DNA from: Coprinus comatus
Taxonomy: Eukaryota; Basidiomycota; Agaricomycetes; Agaricales; Agaricaceae
NCBI GenBank assembly: GCA_034638255.1
Contig: JAWPGT010000001.1
Location: 2,627,850 to 2,691,849, forward strand
DNA length: 64,000 bases
Direction: 5' to 3'
Below, one piece after another: positions 11,350-23,126 of the stretch. The notes below the pieces were generated by a model. That model did no database searches. It was not told where the DNA came from and saw nothing but the letters and a program-made list of their open reading frames with translations. Position numbers and translations under genes: made by a program. Numbering within the stretch: the stretch's first letter is position 1; each line of letters starts with the position of its first letter.

Positions 11350-13292
11350 ATAGATCGGATGCATGCACAACCCTGGATTGATTTGGTGGGGATGTTGTGC
11401 ACCCTTTGTTTTATTTTACTACCATAGATTCACCGAGGAGGTCATCATTTACGAGTGCTCACAGACACGCTGTATCTTTCGGCTTTACTCGGCGTATGTA
11501 GCACCTTCAACTACCGGATTTACGACAAGCTTGGACGGTCGAAGAATGGCTCTCATGTTTAAATTACAATCCTAGTTCTATGCTCATGGCCGTCCATGCT
11601 GACAATTTACTTCATTCCAAATACCACGCTTAAATGTGCAGGACATATAAGTACAACCTCCGCCTTTAGGTTCAACTGCTTGGTGGCATATCTTTAGCAA
11701 GCTTATGCAGCCTTTTTCATCCTTTCTCATCGTCGAATAGGTATGGGGCTTCGATCCGGTCTCTTTCTCAACCCAGGATCATAATTTACTTAATCCCAGG
11801 AAGATTTCCTCTTTGATGTTCCTAAAAAAAATTTGTGAGTGTTGGTACAATAATAATGAGGCAATATCGTGGCATACTGAATACACATCCAATTGATTTC
11901 TTGAATCTCCCAAACTTTGAATCTATTTATAGTGTGCCCCATGATCCATGATCCATCATGCATCGACTGAAACTCCAATCATCTATCTATCCATAGTACA
12001 TACCTTCATATTTGTGTGCTTTATCTTTCATCCTCCTACTACCATTAAAGGTCGAGGTTGCAACACAAAATGTGGTGCCACTCAACATGTGTTGGATTAT
12101 TGTGAATAATTTTTTGTGAGTATTGCCCCCACCTGTTCAGTGCTCTATGCTTACGAGTTTGTTGATGTGCATTGCATTTAGGCTATGTTATAATCAACGG
12201 TGAAACATTCCCGCCGTGGGATCCAGGTATGTTTATACCTTAATATTTATGCTGTACTTACACATCTGCTGTGTTTGTTGTGTTTGAAGGCCTACTTCCT
12301 CATGAATCAATGATGGACAAGATCCCTCCAAAAAATGCTCATGAGAGATGTCCCCAAGCTATAAAACACAAAGAAGACTAACAAGACAACCTCTCCTAGA
12401 ATAACTAAGTCTCCTTTTTATACTTTATACAATGACCTCATACAAAGTACAGTGATGGATCAGTCATTGTGACAACAAAAATGGATTCATTCATTTGTAG
12501 TGAAATAAAACAGCAGCATGTAAAAAAATGTCATCAATCTGTAGCTAAATACTTAAAGTGTAAGAATGTATAATTTTTTGAGCCTTTATAAGACTACAGA
12601 AAGAAAAATTGAACAAGTTCTTTGAGAGGCCAAAATCATACCTAGATCAATCGCCGTGACACAATGACACATCACTAATCAACTGATCATTTATAATGAT
12701 CTAATTCATTCACTACTAATGGTACTGTAGTAAGCTGTACTAAGGCTACCCACCTGGCCAACAAAAATTAATTTACTAAATACAATCTTGTCTACAATAT
12801 TCTAATTTTTATACAGGGGTAGTAACAACATTCTTGACTGATAATTAAGCCCAATTTTAGGATTGTTGTGTTGTTCATAGCTTCTCAGTTGTCCAATCCA
12901 TTTTTGAGAGCCATCAATTTTGATAGATTTTGATAAATTTCCCCACATTTTTCGCAAATTTCTTACTCTGTTATGCCTAAAATCAAAATCCAGTGTAATA
13001 GTAAGATGTATATTGGATATCTGAATATTATTCTACAATTTTGCATTACTTGGATAAGATTTTGCATAGGAGGAGCAGAATTACAGTATGTTTCCAGTGT
13101 CATGTTGAGTGATCATGTCACAGTGACTGATCCATGACTGTATGGCAATTGCTGGTTTCCTAATGTCAAACTTATGGTCTTTTCTAGGGATATAGACGAC
13201 CAGCATGATCAAGAAACGACAGTGAGTGTGTTTATGTGCATACATCCTTTGATATTGTAAATAACACATTAATAGATCATTGTCGTCAGACT
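11350..13292. other. Gene-poor AT-rich interval
   Basis: Only weak open frames are present. One at 11363-11575 just after the F-box gene and a possible spliced fragment near 12180-12380 (GETFPPWDPG, then LLPHESMMDK) look like remnants, but I cannot assign them to a family. The rest is low-complexity AT-rich sequence. Confidence 0.4.
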
Positions 13293-14645
13293 CATCAGGA
13301 TTTCGCACATTTCCTTGAAGGTACTTGTGCTTCCTTGGAGGTGGTTTCAAGGAAGTACAAGTAGCTTCAAGTAAGTTTTGGGGAGATCTGGAATTCTCCT
13401 TGGAGCAACTTGAAGAGCTGCTCCAAGCTCAATAAGTAGGTCCCTCTACCTTGTGGAAGCATGAAAATACTTGGGGACTGCTTGAAAATACTTGAGGACT
13501 ACTTGGGAACACATTTAGCAGCTTGGAAATAGTATAATATTATAATATAATATAATTTTAATCATTTTTTCGAGAGGAGTAGAGGAGTTAAAAAAAGTGT
13601 ATTGTGACTCTAATCTAATACAAATGTAATGATATAATAGCTAAACTACTAATAAACGTGAGGCAACTGTAGAACAATATTATTAATAAAGTTATAAAAA
13701 AAAAAAAAAATCAACTTACATTATAAATATATTATCACAGTGTGCCGAGTTCTTCACCAAATCGTATGAGGCTGGTGGCATTGGAAATGATTTGTGGCAT
13801 TCTGTAGAGCCTAAAAACGCGTCAGGACGCGAAGAAATGGATATGTTAAAGGAGAATATGTAGGAATAGTATAAAAAAATAGAAAACACACCTTTAACCA
13901 ATGAATACTCCCCCGTTTCGCGCCATTTTACCCTCTATTCATTCGCCTCTTCAATGCGGTTCTAACGAGCCTAAAAACGTGGCATATGACGCGAAATTGA
14001 GGTTGTTAGTAGTCTTGACCTCTGGTGGTTGTAGAGGGAGGAGTGTGATAGGGTGGATGTTGAATGTGTTGTGGCTGAGGGGAGGGGTGGGCCAGGCTAT
14101 AGAAGTCAGGAGTTGAGTAGCAAGGTGACAGGTATGGGGTTGAGCATTTCGTCAAGGGGAATGGAAAGAAATGGGGAGAGGCAGTAACATGGTGTGATGT
14201 GTCCATGTTCCCACTGTCACATGATCACCCATTTTCAAAATTTCGTCAAGTCCAAAATGCAGAATGTTCCTTAAGGGTGTCACACTTTCAATTCTTGGCT
14301 TCTAGGCACGTTCTTAGGCTCTACAGAACCGCACTTACGATACCTATCTAATGGTACTAGTTATATAGCTCTATGTGGTGTATTGGTTGCGCAATAATGC
14401 ATTTATTGATTTCTCTACTGTAATACTGCCTAAGAATAAGAATTCTCAGAACATATTTGGTTGGCCCTTGAGAGAACTTGAAGCTCCTTGTAGAATATAT
14501 TTTACTTGAAGCCACTTTGGGCTCCTTGGAGAAATTTTCACCAAGGTATCATAAGGTACCCACAAGGATATTAAGGAGCATAAGCTGACTTAAGCCCTAA
14601 AAGGAGCAGTAAGTAGCCCGAAAAAAAGTGCGCGAAATCCTGATG
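13293..14645. mobile_element. Candidate non-autonomous DNA transposon bounded by inverted repeats
   Basis: CATCAGGATTTCGC at 13293-13306 is repeated as its perfect reverse complement at 14632-14645. The sequence just inside each arm is also loosely similar. Both ends carry many scattered copies of short words built on ACTTG, CTTGGAG and CTTGAAG (13310-13520 and 14460-14580), a subterminal-repeat pattern typical of DNA transposons. No transposase is encoded and no clear target-site duplication was found, so the class is unknown. Confidence 0.4.
13800..14327. mobile_element. Inner inverted-repeat element (MITE-like)
   Basis: TTCTGTAGAGCCTAA at 13800-13814 is mirrored exactly by TTAGGCTCTACAGAA at 14313-14327, and similarity extends inward for about 24 nt with three mismatches. 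A further internal copy of the GAGCCTAAAAACG word, followed as in the left arm by GACGCGAA, sits near 13968-14000. The element is ~528 bp, non-coding and nested in the larger inverted-repeat structure. No target-site duplication is evident. Confidence 0.4.
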
Positions 14646-15514
14646 CTCCTAGCAGACATACCAAAGTCAAGGATGCTTCTTGCACTAAACGTACTACATC
14701 ATCCGTTGAGGTTAGTATCATTCTGTTCCTCTCATTATCTCGCTGAGCAGTCGAATAGGATGCTAGATGGACCTGTGCACAAGAGCCATACAGATATCCC
14801 TTGAACGAGGCCCCAAAGGATCCTTGGGAGAAATGTTTTGACGTTGTGGATAAGCATGACATGGATCTGTGTGCAAAACTTAAAGAGGAATTATCAGCCT
14901 TGCTAATATTCGTGAGTAAAATAACTCCACTTGTCATTTACTGTACTAATTATATACTACTTATAGTCCAGCTTATTCCTGGCTGTTGTTACTGCATTTA
15001 CTATTGAATCATTTAAATGGTTGGAAGAGGACAAAGAAGACACCATCATCCATTTTCTCAACCAAACTGTCTGAATTCTAAATGACCCACAATTACAAGG
15101 AACTGCTCAAGAACCCGAACCATTCCATCCCAGTCCGCAGGACATCATCATTAATCAGCTTTGGTTCTTAAGTGTGCTGCTCAGTATGTTCGCCATGCTA
15201 GTGGGAACCTTCTGTTTACAGTGGATTTCCTCCTTCCGACAACCTGTTTTGAAACGAAAGCGTCACGATGACACTCTAGCATTACGTCAACTGCGGTACA
15301 AGGGTTTTGTTAAATGGGGAGTCCCAAATGTATCAGCTATGCTCCTTGTATTAGTGCAAATAGCAGTTGCACTGTTCGCTACTGGTCTTCTTTTTTTGCT
15401 TTGGTCTTTGAACCACCAGGTCGGATTACCTGTTGCCATTGTCACTGGATTTGCCACTTTTCTGCTTGTCATTATTACACTGGCACTGTTGATTCAATCA
15501 ACACTTGGATGGAT
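14645..15514 (+). pseudogene. DUF6535 gene fragment 1 (5' part), cut by Copia-1
   Basis: This is the 5' part of a DUF6535 membrane protein closely similar to the intact minus-strand gene at 40062-42333. An exon starts at ~14759 after an AATAG acceptor (WTCAQEPYRYPL, then DPWEKCFDVVDKHDMDLC). A second starts at ~14965 (TAFTIESFKWLEEDKED), with transmembrane segments LWFLSVLLSMFAMLVGTFCLQW and ALFATGLLFLLWSL. A TGA at 15072-15074 replaces the CGA found at this place in the intact gene. The reading ends abruptly at GGATGGAT, where Copia-1 begins. The remaining pieces are at 21830-21851, 22041-22443 and 29088-29991. Confidence 0.85.
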
Positions 15515-15753
15515 TGTTGAACTATTATTAGTTCTGCAATGACATTCTCGTATGGCATCACGCTTGATGAATATATCTTCATGATCTATATCATGTGACC
15601 TAGTATATTCTCGCACGGACCACTGTAAATATGTATATAAGATTGTACTCATGCATTATATACTTAAGTTCCTTCTCTACCAACAACTAACACCCTCAGT
15701 AAGTCCAGAGTCGTACCTACCCATGTTTCATACACTACGCTCTTGTTTTAACA
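15515..15753 (+). repeat. Copia-1 5' LTR
   Basis: 239 bp starting TGTTGAAC and ending TTTTAACA, giving an inverted TGTT/AACA tip. A TATATAAG box near 15634-15641 is the likely promoter core. Confidence 0.95.
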
Positions 15754-15765
15754 GGTTATGGGCCC
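15754..15765 (+). promoter_or_regulatory. Copia-1 primer-binding site (half tRNA-iMet type)
   Basis: GGTTATGGGCCC directly abuts the 5' LTR. It is complementary to GGGCCCATAACC, the anticodon-arm sequence of eukaryotic initiator tRNA-Met, and not to the tRNA 3' end. This matches the priming mode described for Drosophila copia, where a half-molecule of tRNA-iMet is used. Copia-2 has the same site. Confidence 0.75.
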
Positions 15766-16037
15766 CGGTTAGCCTGTACGACTCTCGACGCGCACTTGAC
15801 GAGTACTACTCATCGTGCAGCTCAGAGCTCGAGGGTGAAGCTGGATTCACCTGTGAGGGAAGTCCGAGTTCCGCTCGCTCGAGATGTCGACCCACTCAGT
15901 GTTCTCTATGCAACCCTTTACCGTACTCGGTTAGACGGGCAGCACATAGCTCTGTAGAACATAGCGCATGTAGTGCAGCTTTAGTTCATAGTTCTGACAC
16001 ATGTTTTGTTGTAGATTTTTATCTCCAAACATTACTC

Positions 16038-19000
16038 ATGGCCGCCTTGATCCCCTCGATCCCGGTCCTTACTGGCACAGCTAACTACCAAGTGTGGGAA
16101 GCACGTGTTTTGTCTATTGCTAACATGATCCATATGGATGGATGGTGTGTAGTGAGAATGATCGATGGCAGTGCCACAAGGCCTGCAGCTATCGGTGGTT
16201 CCCCCGCAACTGCCACTACCGCTATGGTACCCCCCACGAACATCGATGAAATTCGAAAGTTTGATAATTGTGAGGCATTTGCACTTGGGATGTTAAACTC
16301 CCAATTGAGTGATGACATGCTTAGGCATGGTGAAACTACCTCTGACGGTCTTTGGACACACCTAAGACGAGTTTATGGCACATTTTCGGCAGGTGCAGCT
16401 TATGAGCTATATGCTTCTGCAGATTCGTTCCGGTTATCTGGTGTGACAGATCCCTCCAAGGAGATCTCCACCTTCCGAAACTACTTCACGCAGTTGGAGC
16501 AAGCCTCGCCCCCAATTAATGTCCCCGGAATCCTCCATGCATTGATGTTAATGACACGCATTCCTCCTCAATGGAGTGCCACTCGTGCAGCCCTCCTCGT
16601 CCAATATGGTAATTCCTTATCGAACCTAACAGTTCAAATCGTCTCTGATGCAATTATGGGTGCTTGGCAGGATTCCCGTGGAGCTGCTTCTGCTTCTTGT
16701 GCCGCTTCTACCAGCATTAAAAACTACAAGGGTGCAAAGCCCTATTCTAAATCCTCCAGTGGTGCTTCTCAGCAGCCCCAACAACAGCAACAACAGAAGT
16801 CGTCATCTGGTGGTTCTAAACCAAATCAGACCCAGAACTCTGGTTCCAGTGATACTTCTGGGGGGGATAAGGATAAAAAGAAGAAGCATCGACACGGAAA
16901 ACATGGAGGCAACAAGGCTAACAACGCCAAAGAGGATACCGGTAATGTGGATATGATTTTGTCACCCACTGTCTTGGAGTCTTTTACAACTCCCACTAAC
17001 AAACCTTCCAATACTCGCTCTCTCATTGAGAGAATGAAGACAACTGATCCCCGCCTCAGGGCAGTGGCCTTGAAAAAGGCTGCAGATGAAGTCGTCGTGC
17101 ACGGTGTTGAGCCTCCTGCTCCTCGTGCTACTCTTCTTCCCCCTGCTGGGCACCTGGTCGGTCGTACCCAGTATCAGAAAAAGAAGACAGAGGTCTTCGA
17201 GAAGATGGGTGCTCGCCTTGGCTTTGGCTTGGTTGAACCCTGTCCCCCATCACCTCCACTATCGCTTGATGCGATGGTGTCACATATCCTTCCTGAAGAG
17301 GAAGTTGATTCGTCTTCAGTTTCTACACCTGGGTCCCCCATGTGCAGATCAAAGTCTCCTTCTTACGTCCCTCCTTCTGATGTTCCTGAAGCGATCTCCG
17401 AGGCTGATGCCTACATGAATGATCCGGACTATGAAGCTGATGCGGATTACGAGGTTGATGATGGTTGGTATAACGAGTATGTACCTTTCTTTTCTCAAGA
17501 TTTCTTCCTTACTAAATGGGATATCCAGAGATGCCCCCGCCAAATGGGGAGACAAACAAATTGCTCCATCAGACCCAATGTTCTAGTGCACCGTAATGGA
17601 CTGCCAGACTATAGTCGGACATTTAGTTCTCATGTATCCACTGTTGATGTAACCTCTCCTGTTTCTGTAAATGCGATGGATTCTCCTGTTTCTTTAAGTG
17701 ATCCTTTTGTCTTACCGGCAAAATATTTAAGAGATCCTGAAAGCGGTGATGAACCGGTAAAAGATCTTGAATGCCTATGCAACTTCTGTGAAGATAAAGA
17801 AAAACCTAATTATGCTAGAGAGTCTGCTACTTGGCTCCTTGATTCAGGCGCTAGCTTTAATTGCACCCAGCATATAAGCGACTTTATCGAGTTAGAGGAA
17901 GGAGTGTTTGGCAATGTTAGAACTGCTAATGACAAACTCATTGGCATTACCGGCCGTGGGAAAGTCCTCTTTCAACATGAAGTAGACGGAGTTACAAGAA
18001 CAACTCCACTGTATCCAGTCTATTATATTGCGTCTCTCTCCACTAGAATCATTTCACCTGGCACCTTATGGCTGCAAGGAATGAGGAGTGAGTCTAATTT
18101 AAAGCGAACCAACATATTTTGTTCAAACAGAAAATTATTTATGCATGCTACACACATACCTGTGTTCAAAGAGTTAGAAGATGCACTCCACCACATCCAT
18201 ACTCGGATTGTGCGTCACTATACTGCGAATCAGGTGCTATCTTATTGCGCATCTAAATTATCTGTTTATGATCTTTGGCACCGTCGATTGGCGCATCCTG
18301 GAAAGGAAATATTGCGACAACTTCCAAAACACTCAGAAAAAGTACCTGAGTTCGACATTCCTATCTCTCATCAAATTTGTGATGGTTGTGCTCAAGGCAA
18401 AATGTCCGATGACGCACATCATCCTTCTTCGACACGAGCGAAGTCATTTTTAGAATTGATCCACAGTGATCTTCTAGAATTCCCCGTTGCCTCGTATCAC
18501 AAGTACAAGTGGGCAATGACATTCTATGATGACTATTCTAGCCATGCCTGGATCCTCCTCTTATGAGCCAAATCTGATGCCTTCGCAGCATTTGAAAGAT
18601 TCTGTGCCTTTGAGGAAAAGCAATTCGGTAAAACGATTAAGTGTATCCGGACAGACAATGGTGGCGAATATGTCTCTAAACAACTTGAGGAATTCCTTCA
18701 CTCAAAAGGGATAGTACACGAGACGTCTGCACCACACATACACCAACAGAACGGTAGAGCAGAAAGACTGAACTGCACACTTCAGGAAAAGGCGCAGGCC
18801 ATGCGACTTACTGCATGCTTACCAGATTCTTGGTGGGAATTTGCCCTTAACATGGCTGTTCATTGTTACAATAGAACTCCCATCAAACGTCTTGAATGGA
18901 AAACTCCCACTGAAATGGTAACAGGGAAGAAGCCAGATCTATCTGGTCTTCACGTGTTTGGCTGTGCAGCTTACGTTTTCATTCCTAAGGAATCACGTGA

Positions 19001-21554
19001 TGACAAATTGTCACCCAGATCTGAAATAATGATCTTCCTTGGTTACACTGGTGCAAACTATACTTTTATGCGACATCAGAAAGGAAATGTTATTTATACT
19101 GCAAAAACAGCTATTTTCGACGAGGGCTGGTATCCCAAATGCAAGCCAGATCACGAAAAACGTAAGGACTCCGGTTCTACAAAAAACCCAAAAATAAATC
19201 CTCCTCCTCCAGCATCTAATGAAGATGATGAGGATACTACACCTGATCTTTATCCTGATGATCCTATGGACACATCTCGACAAGATGACAGTGATAGAAC
19301 ACCGTTACCGCCTAGACCGCAAGGTCTGATTCCCGGACCATCTACTTCTCAAAAACCTCCTGTTCCCAGTCCGAGCAAACCCGCTCCTAGGAAAACAACA
19401 GTTGAGGAAGTAACTGATGAAGATGATGATGATGACGCGTTATCATACGCTGACCCCGAATCACCTGTTCGTCATCCGAGTCCGAGCCCTGCTCCTCGAT
19501 CTGACTCCACCCGTCCCATTTCTCCATCACCTGAACGACCTCCTAGACCAGTTGAACCTTTACCTCGCCGTTCTGGCAGAGAAAAGTTTGTTCCTTTTAG
19601 AGAAGGTAACGTTTATGGGGAGAGAACACATCCATCTGAGATCCTACAAGACTATAATCACAATGAACCTCTACCACCTCAGGGGAGAGTTCGTCTCTGT
19701 GGTCATGATTTCAGAATCCGAAATCAACGAGATCGCCCTAAAGCAGATCCATGTCCTATTTCACCCGAGGAAGTCCGAGAACGTCGCGATGAAATACGCA
19801 GACAACATGAGGATGCCTCACGGCAATATGCGAGGGAACAACAACCTGACGCTATGGAAGAAGACGCAGATTGTAAGATTCAACGGATTACTAAGGAAGG
19901 GGGGTTAGAATTGATGAACTTTTTATTGGCAAAAGCGAGTTCAACTACAGTTCCTGAGCAATTCTGTGATCTTGTAAAATTGAATCCGGAGGAACGTAAA
20001 CACTGGCACAAAGCTTGTCTCGAAGAACTAGATGTGCTGAAAAAGCGACAAGTTTACGAGTTAGTGAAACTTCCGGAAGGAAGGAAAACTGTAAAAAATA
20101 GATGGGTCTTTAATGAAAAGAGTGACGGTTGCAAACATGCTAGACTAGTTGCTAAAGGGTTTTCTCAAGTCGAGGGCATCAACTTTGATGAACTATTTTC
20201 TCCAGTAGTACGATATGAGTCCGCTCGAATCCTGCTCGGGTTAGCCGCCCTTGAAGACTGGGACATTGAGTCTGTCGATGTAAAGACAGTATATCTCTAT
20301 GGCAAACTGGATGAGGAAATCTATATGGATCAACCTGAAGGTTTCAAACTTAAGGGCAAGGAACATATGGTATGGAGGTTACGACGTGCATTGTACGGCC
20401 TTAAACAAGCCGGCTTAGCCTGGTGGAAGGAGATGGCATCTTCCATGGACAAACTAGGTTTTAAGCGATGTGAATCCGATGCCGGTATCTATATTTATCG
20501 TCGAAAAGATGGCAAGTTTGTCATTGCTGTCGTGTATGTTGATGACGTACTTTTCATGGGAAATGACTCTGCCCTGCTTAAAAAGCTTAAAGAAGAGTTC
20601 ATGAAAAAGTGGGAATGCCACGACCTTGGAGAAGTCAAAGAATTTCTTGGTATGCACATCAGGAGAGATCAAGCTAATCGAAAGATCTATCTTGATCAAT
20701 GTGCTTATTTAGAGAAGATCCTGGAAAGGTTTAAAGTTACTGGCTATGACCGTGACACCAAGCCGGCGTGAACTCTGCTGCCAGAAGGGTACTATCCAGT
20801 TCTTAACAACAAGCCGATCAACTCCTCCATCTGTTCTAGGTACCAACAGGTGATCGGATCACTGTTGTACATTGCTATTGGCACGCGTCCGGACATTTCA
20901 TTCGCTGTGACTAAGCTTAGTCAACATTCTCATAATCCTACGGAAGAACATTTGCGTAGAGCTCTCTACATTTGTAGATACCTACTAGCAACTCAGGAAT
21001 ACCGAATGACGCTTAATGGTTCTGGTAATGAGGGTTTCATCACTTACAGTGATTCTGATTGGGCTAGTGATCCTTCTACTCAAAGATCCCAAACTGGTTA
21101 TCTGTCCACTGTTGCATCCTGCCCGGTAGCCTGGGTTAGTCGATCACAGAAGACTATTGTGTTATCGTCCACAGAGGCTGAGTACATGGCTATTTCCGAT
21201 TGTAGTTGTCAGTCCATCTGGATCAGAAGCCTAATGACTGAACTTGGTTTACATAACAATGAACCAATGGATATTTGTGGAGACAATATGGGCTCTCTCT
21301 TTATCGCGCAAAACCCTGCCGTCGAAAAGAGATCAAAACACATAGACATCATTTTCCACTTCATTCGTCAAGTAATTGATGAAAAGAAGGTTCAGCTCTA
21401 TTTTATCCCAGGCACTGAGAACCCTGCAGATCTTCTCACAAAGAATCTCGGACGTGTGAAGTTTGAATACTTCCGTGATAACTATTATGGGTTGGAGTTT
21501 TCTAATCCCACATATAGCGCTGCCAAGCGCTCAAATAATATGGTCCCAACATAG
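16038..21554 (+). pseudogene. Copia-1 gag-pol polyprotein with two in-frame TGA stops
   Basis: One frame of ~1838 codons is interrupted only by TGA at 18564-18566 and 20769-20771. The start ATG (MAALIPSIPVL) follows a leader that is also open. Order: Copia-type gag to ~residue 220, then a Q/S/K-rich basic stretch with no CCHC knuckle that I can see. Next come the protease (LLDSGASF, ~600), GAG-pre-integrase (LWHRRLAHPG, CDGCAQGK), the integrase core with HSD, RTDNGGEY and NGRAERLN, reverse transcriptase with intact YVDD (~1500) and RNase H (STEAEYMAI, ~1710). The first stop falls inside integrase, so full-length product would need readthrough. Comparison with Copia-2 suggests CGA at the second stop and probably at the first. 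Confidence 0.93.
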
Positions 21555-21590
21555 GGCGCTTCATAGCTGCCATGTTCATATTCAGGGGAG

Positions 21591-21829
21591 TGTTGAACTA
21601 TTATTAGTTCTACAATGACATTCTCGTATGGCATCACGCTTGATGAATATATCTTCATGATCTATATCATGTGACCTAGTATATTCTCGCACAGACCACT
21701 GTAAATATGTATATAAGATTGTACTCATGCATTATATACTTAAGTTCCTTCTCTACCAACAACTAACACCCTCAGTAAGTCCAGAGTCGTACCTACCCAT
21801 GTTTCATACACTACGCTCTTGTTTTAACA
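21591..21829 (+). repeat. Copia-1 3' LTR
   Basis: 239 bp, the same length as the 5' LTR, differing from it at about two sites. It is preceded by the polypurine tract at 21583-21590. Confidence 0.95.
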
Positions 21830-21851
21830 TGGATCATTCCTCAAACCCTAG

Positions 21852-22040
21852 TGAAAGGCGAGTTACTCGCTAGGGGTGCGAGGGCCCGGTGTTGTCACAA
21901 CCTCAAGAGTACACCATTCATGAAGAATGGTGGAGCTTTACTGGTGAACATGGTGGTATCAAACTAAAGAGAAAATTTACACTGGTGTTGTATTAAATAC
22001 CACTACCCGTTTCCCACACAGCCATGAGGCTGTCCCCACA
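21852..22040 (+). mobile_element. Short TG...CA repeat, copy 1 (solo-LTR- or TRIM-like)
   Basis: The 189-bp insert interrupts the DUF6535 gene between CCTAG and CATTGACC, which are adjacent in the intact paralogue. CTAG is duplicated on both sides (21848-21851 and 22041-22044). The element begins TGAAAGG and ends CCCCACA. It has three short hairpins: GCGAG/CTCGC near its start, CCATTC/GAATGG in the middle and CAGCC/GGCTG near its end. It encodes nothing. A second copy with a different 4-bp duplication lies at 55049-55234. TG...CA ends and a fixed-length duplication fit an LTR-derived element, but no internal region is known. Confidence 0.8.
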
Positions 22041-22443
22041 CTAGCATTGACCCAATGTCTATTTAAATCACCTCTATCATGGTTTATCTAACATTGCTGT
22101 CTTCTGGCAGCAACCATCGCTAGCCTAATATTTGGATGGTGGACTCCTGTAGCGAGATGGCGGAAGGAGCAGCTTAGTCGAGAGAGTGGTGAAGAATATT
22201 GGCGACAGATAAGGGAGAAAATGGGACCCCAGAAGAAAACTACATCCGGATTTTCCTATTATCGTGCTCGCGGTCTTGGGTATGCCATGAAAATGCTCAT
22301 ATACAAATGTGATGCCATATATGTTGTTCATAACTGTCTTCAAGATTTTCATGGTACATCCGGTGACATTGAAACTTTCAAAATGCTTTTCGGCCGGAAA
22401 TTTAATGGACTGGAAACTCGATTGTTGTCCGATGATGGTAGAC
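22041..22443 (+). pseudogene. DUF6535 gene fragment (middle part)
   Basis: Continues the disrupted gene: LTQCLFKSPLSW-like sequence, then a membrane segment and the region GFSYYRARGLGYAMKMLIYKCDAIYVVHNCLQ, ending at SDDG where Copia-2 starts. A further 17-nt scrap of the same exon lies at 21835-21851 between the first two insertions. Identity to the intact gene at 40-42 kb is high enough to place every breakpoint to the base. Confidence 0.85.
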
Positions 22444-22824
22444 TGTTGGAAAATACAGACTATTATTAGATAGTCACATGACATTTTCATTTCATTTCAC
22501 TTTCATCGTTTCATTACGCTTTGCATTATGTGGCAGCTCCTTATTGGTTGTAGTTAGCGTTTCACCTATATGTTTCAACTCCTGTATCAACTCCTGTTTC
22601 ATGTATAATTACCTGACACATAGTAGACACCTGACTCCTTTCTAGTCGTAGCACGGACCACTTTATTATCATATAAGTAGTGTACTTTCTCTCTTGTATT
22701 CTACAGTTCTCGAACTACAAAGTTCTCTTACACTCTACTCTCTCCACCAAGCAAACATACTAACTACCACTTCGTGCGTATCATTATATTGCTATGTCTA
22801 CATGCATACGCGTTGCTTTCAACA
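22444..22824 (+). repeat. Copia-2 5' LTR
   Basis: 381 bp, TG...CA, with a CATATAAG box near 22670 as the likely core promoter. It is followed at once by GGTTATGGGCCC (22825-22836), the primer-binding site. Confidence 0.95.
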
Positions 22825-23126
22825 GGTTATGGGCCCCGACTAGCCAGTATGGATCCTTGAGTTCGACGAGACACATAGCTTCTCAGCATGTTAAGTCATC
22901 TCACTCTCGGAAACGTGTGGTTCACGTCGACCAACCTGGAGAGATTGAGTCCTGTTCCAGGCCCTCAGAGATTTCGTCTCTCCCTCTCTGGTGTGATGCT
23001 TGCTCCATACTACCGTACTCGGTTAGACGGAAAGCTCGCAGATCTGTTGCTGGCGCACGAATATGCGACTTACAACATGAGGCTAATATGTGTTTTGTTG
23101 TAGATTCCTATCTCCAATCACTAGTC

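Larger units (their letters stand above)
15515..21829 (+). mobile_element. Copia-1, complete LTR retrotransposon inserted in the DUF6535 gene
   Basis: Two 239-bp LTRs (TG...CA) flank an internal region of 5.8 kb with a primer-binding site, one gag-pol frame and a purine tract (AGGGGAG) touching the right LTR. A 5-bp target duplication TGGAT occurs at 15510-15514 and 21830-21834. The LTRs differ at two positions by my count, both G/A transitions, so insertion is recent. The order integrase before reverse transcriptase identifies Copia (Ty1-copia). Confidence 0.95.

Noticed and set aside
11363..11575. 70-codon frame just after the F-box gene
   Set aside because: It follows the natural end of the F-box family protein and has no partner in the paralogous copy; probably chance or an unassignable remnant.
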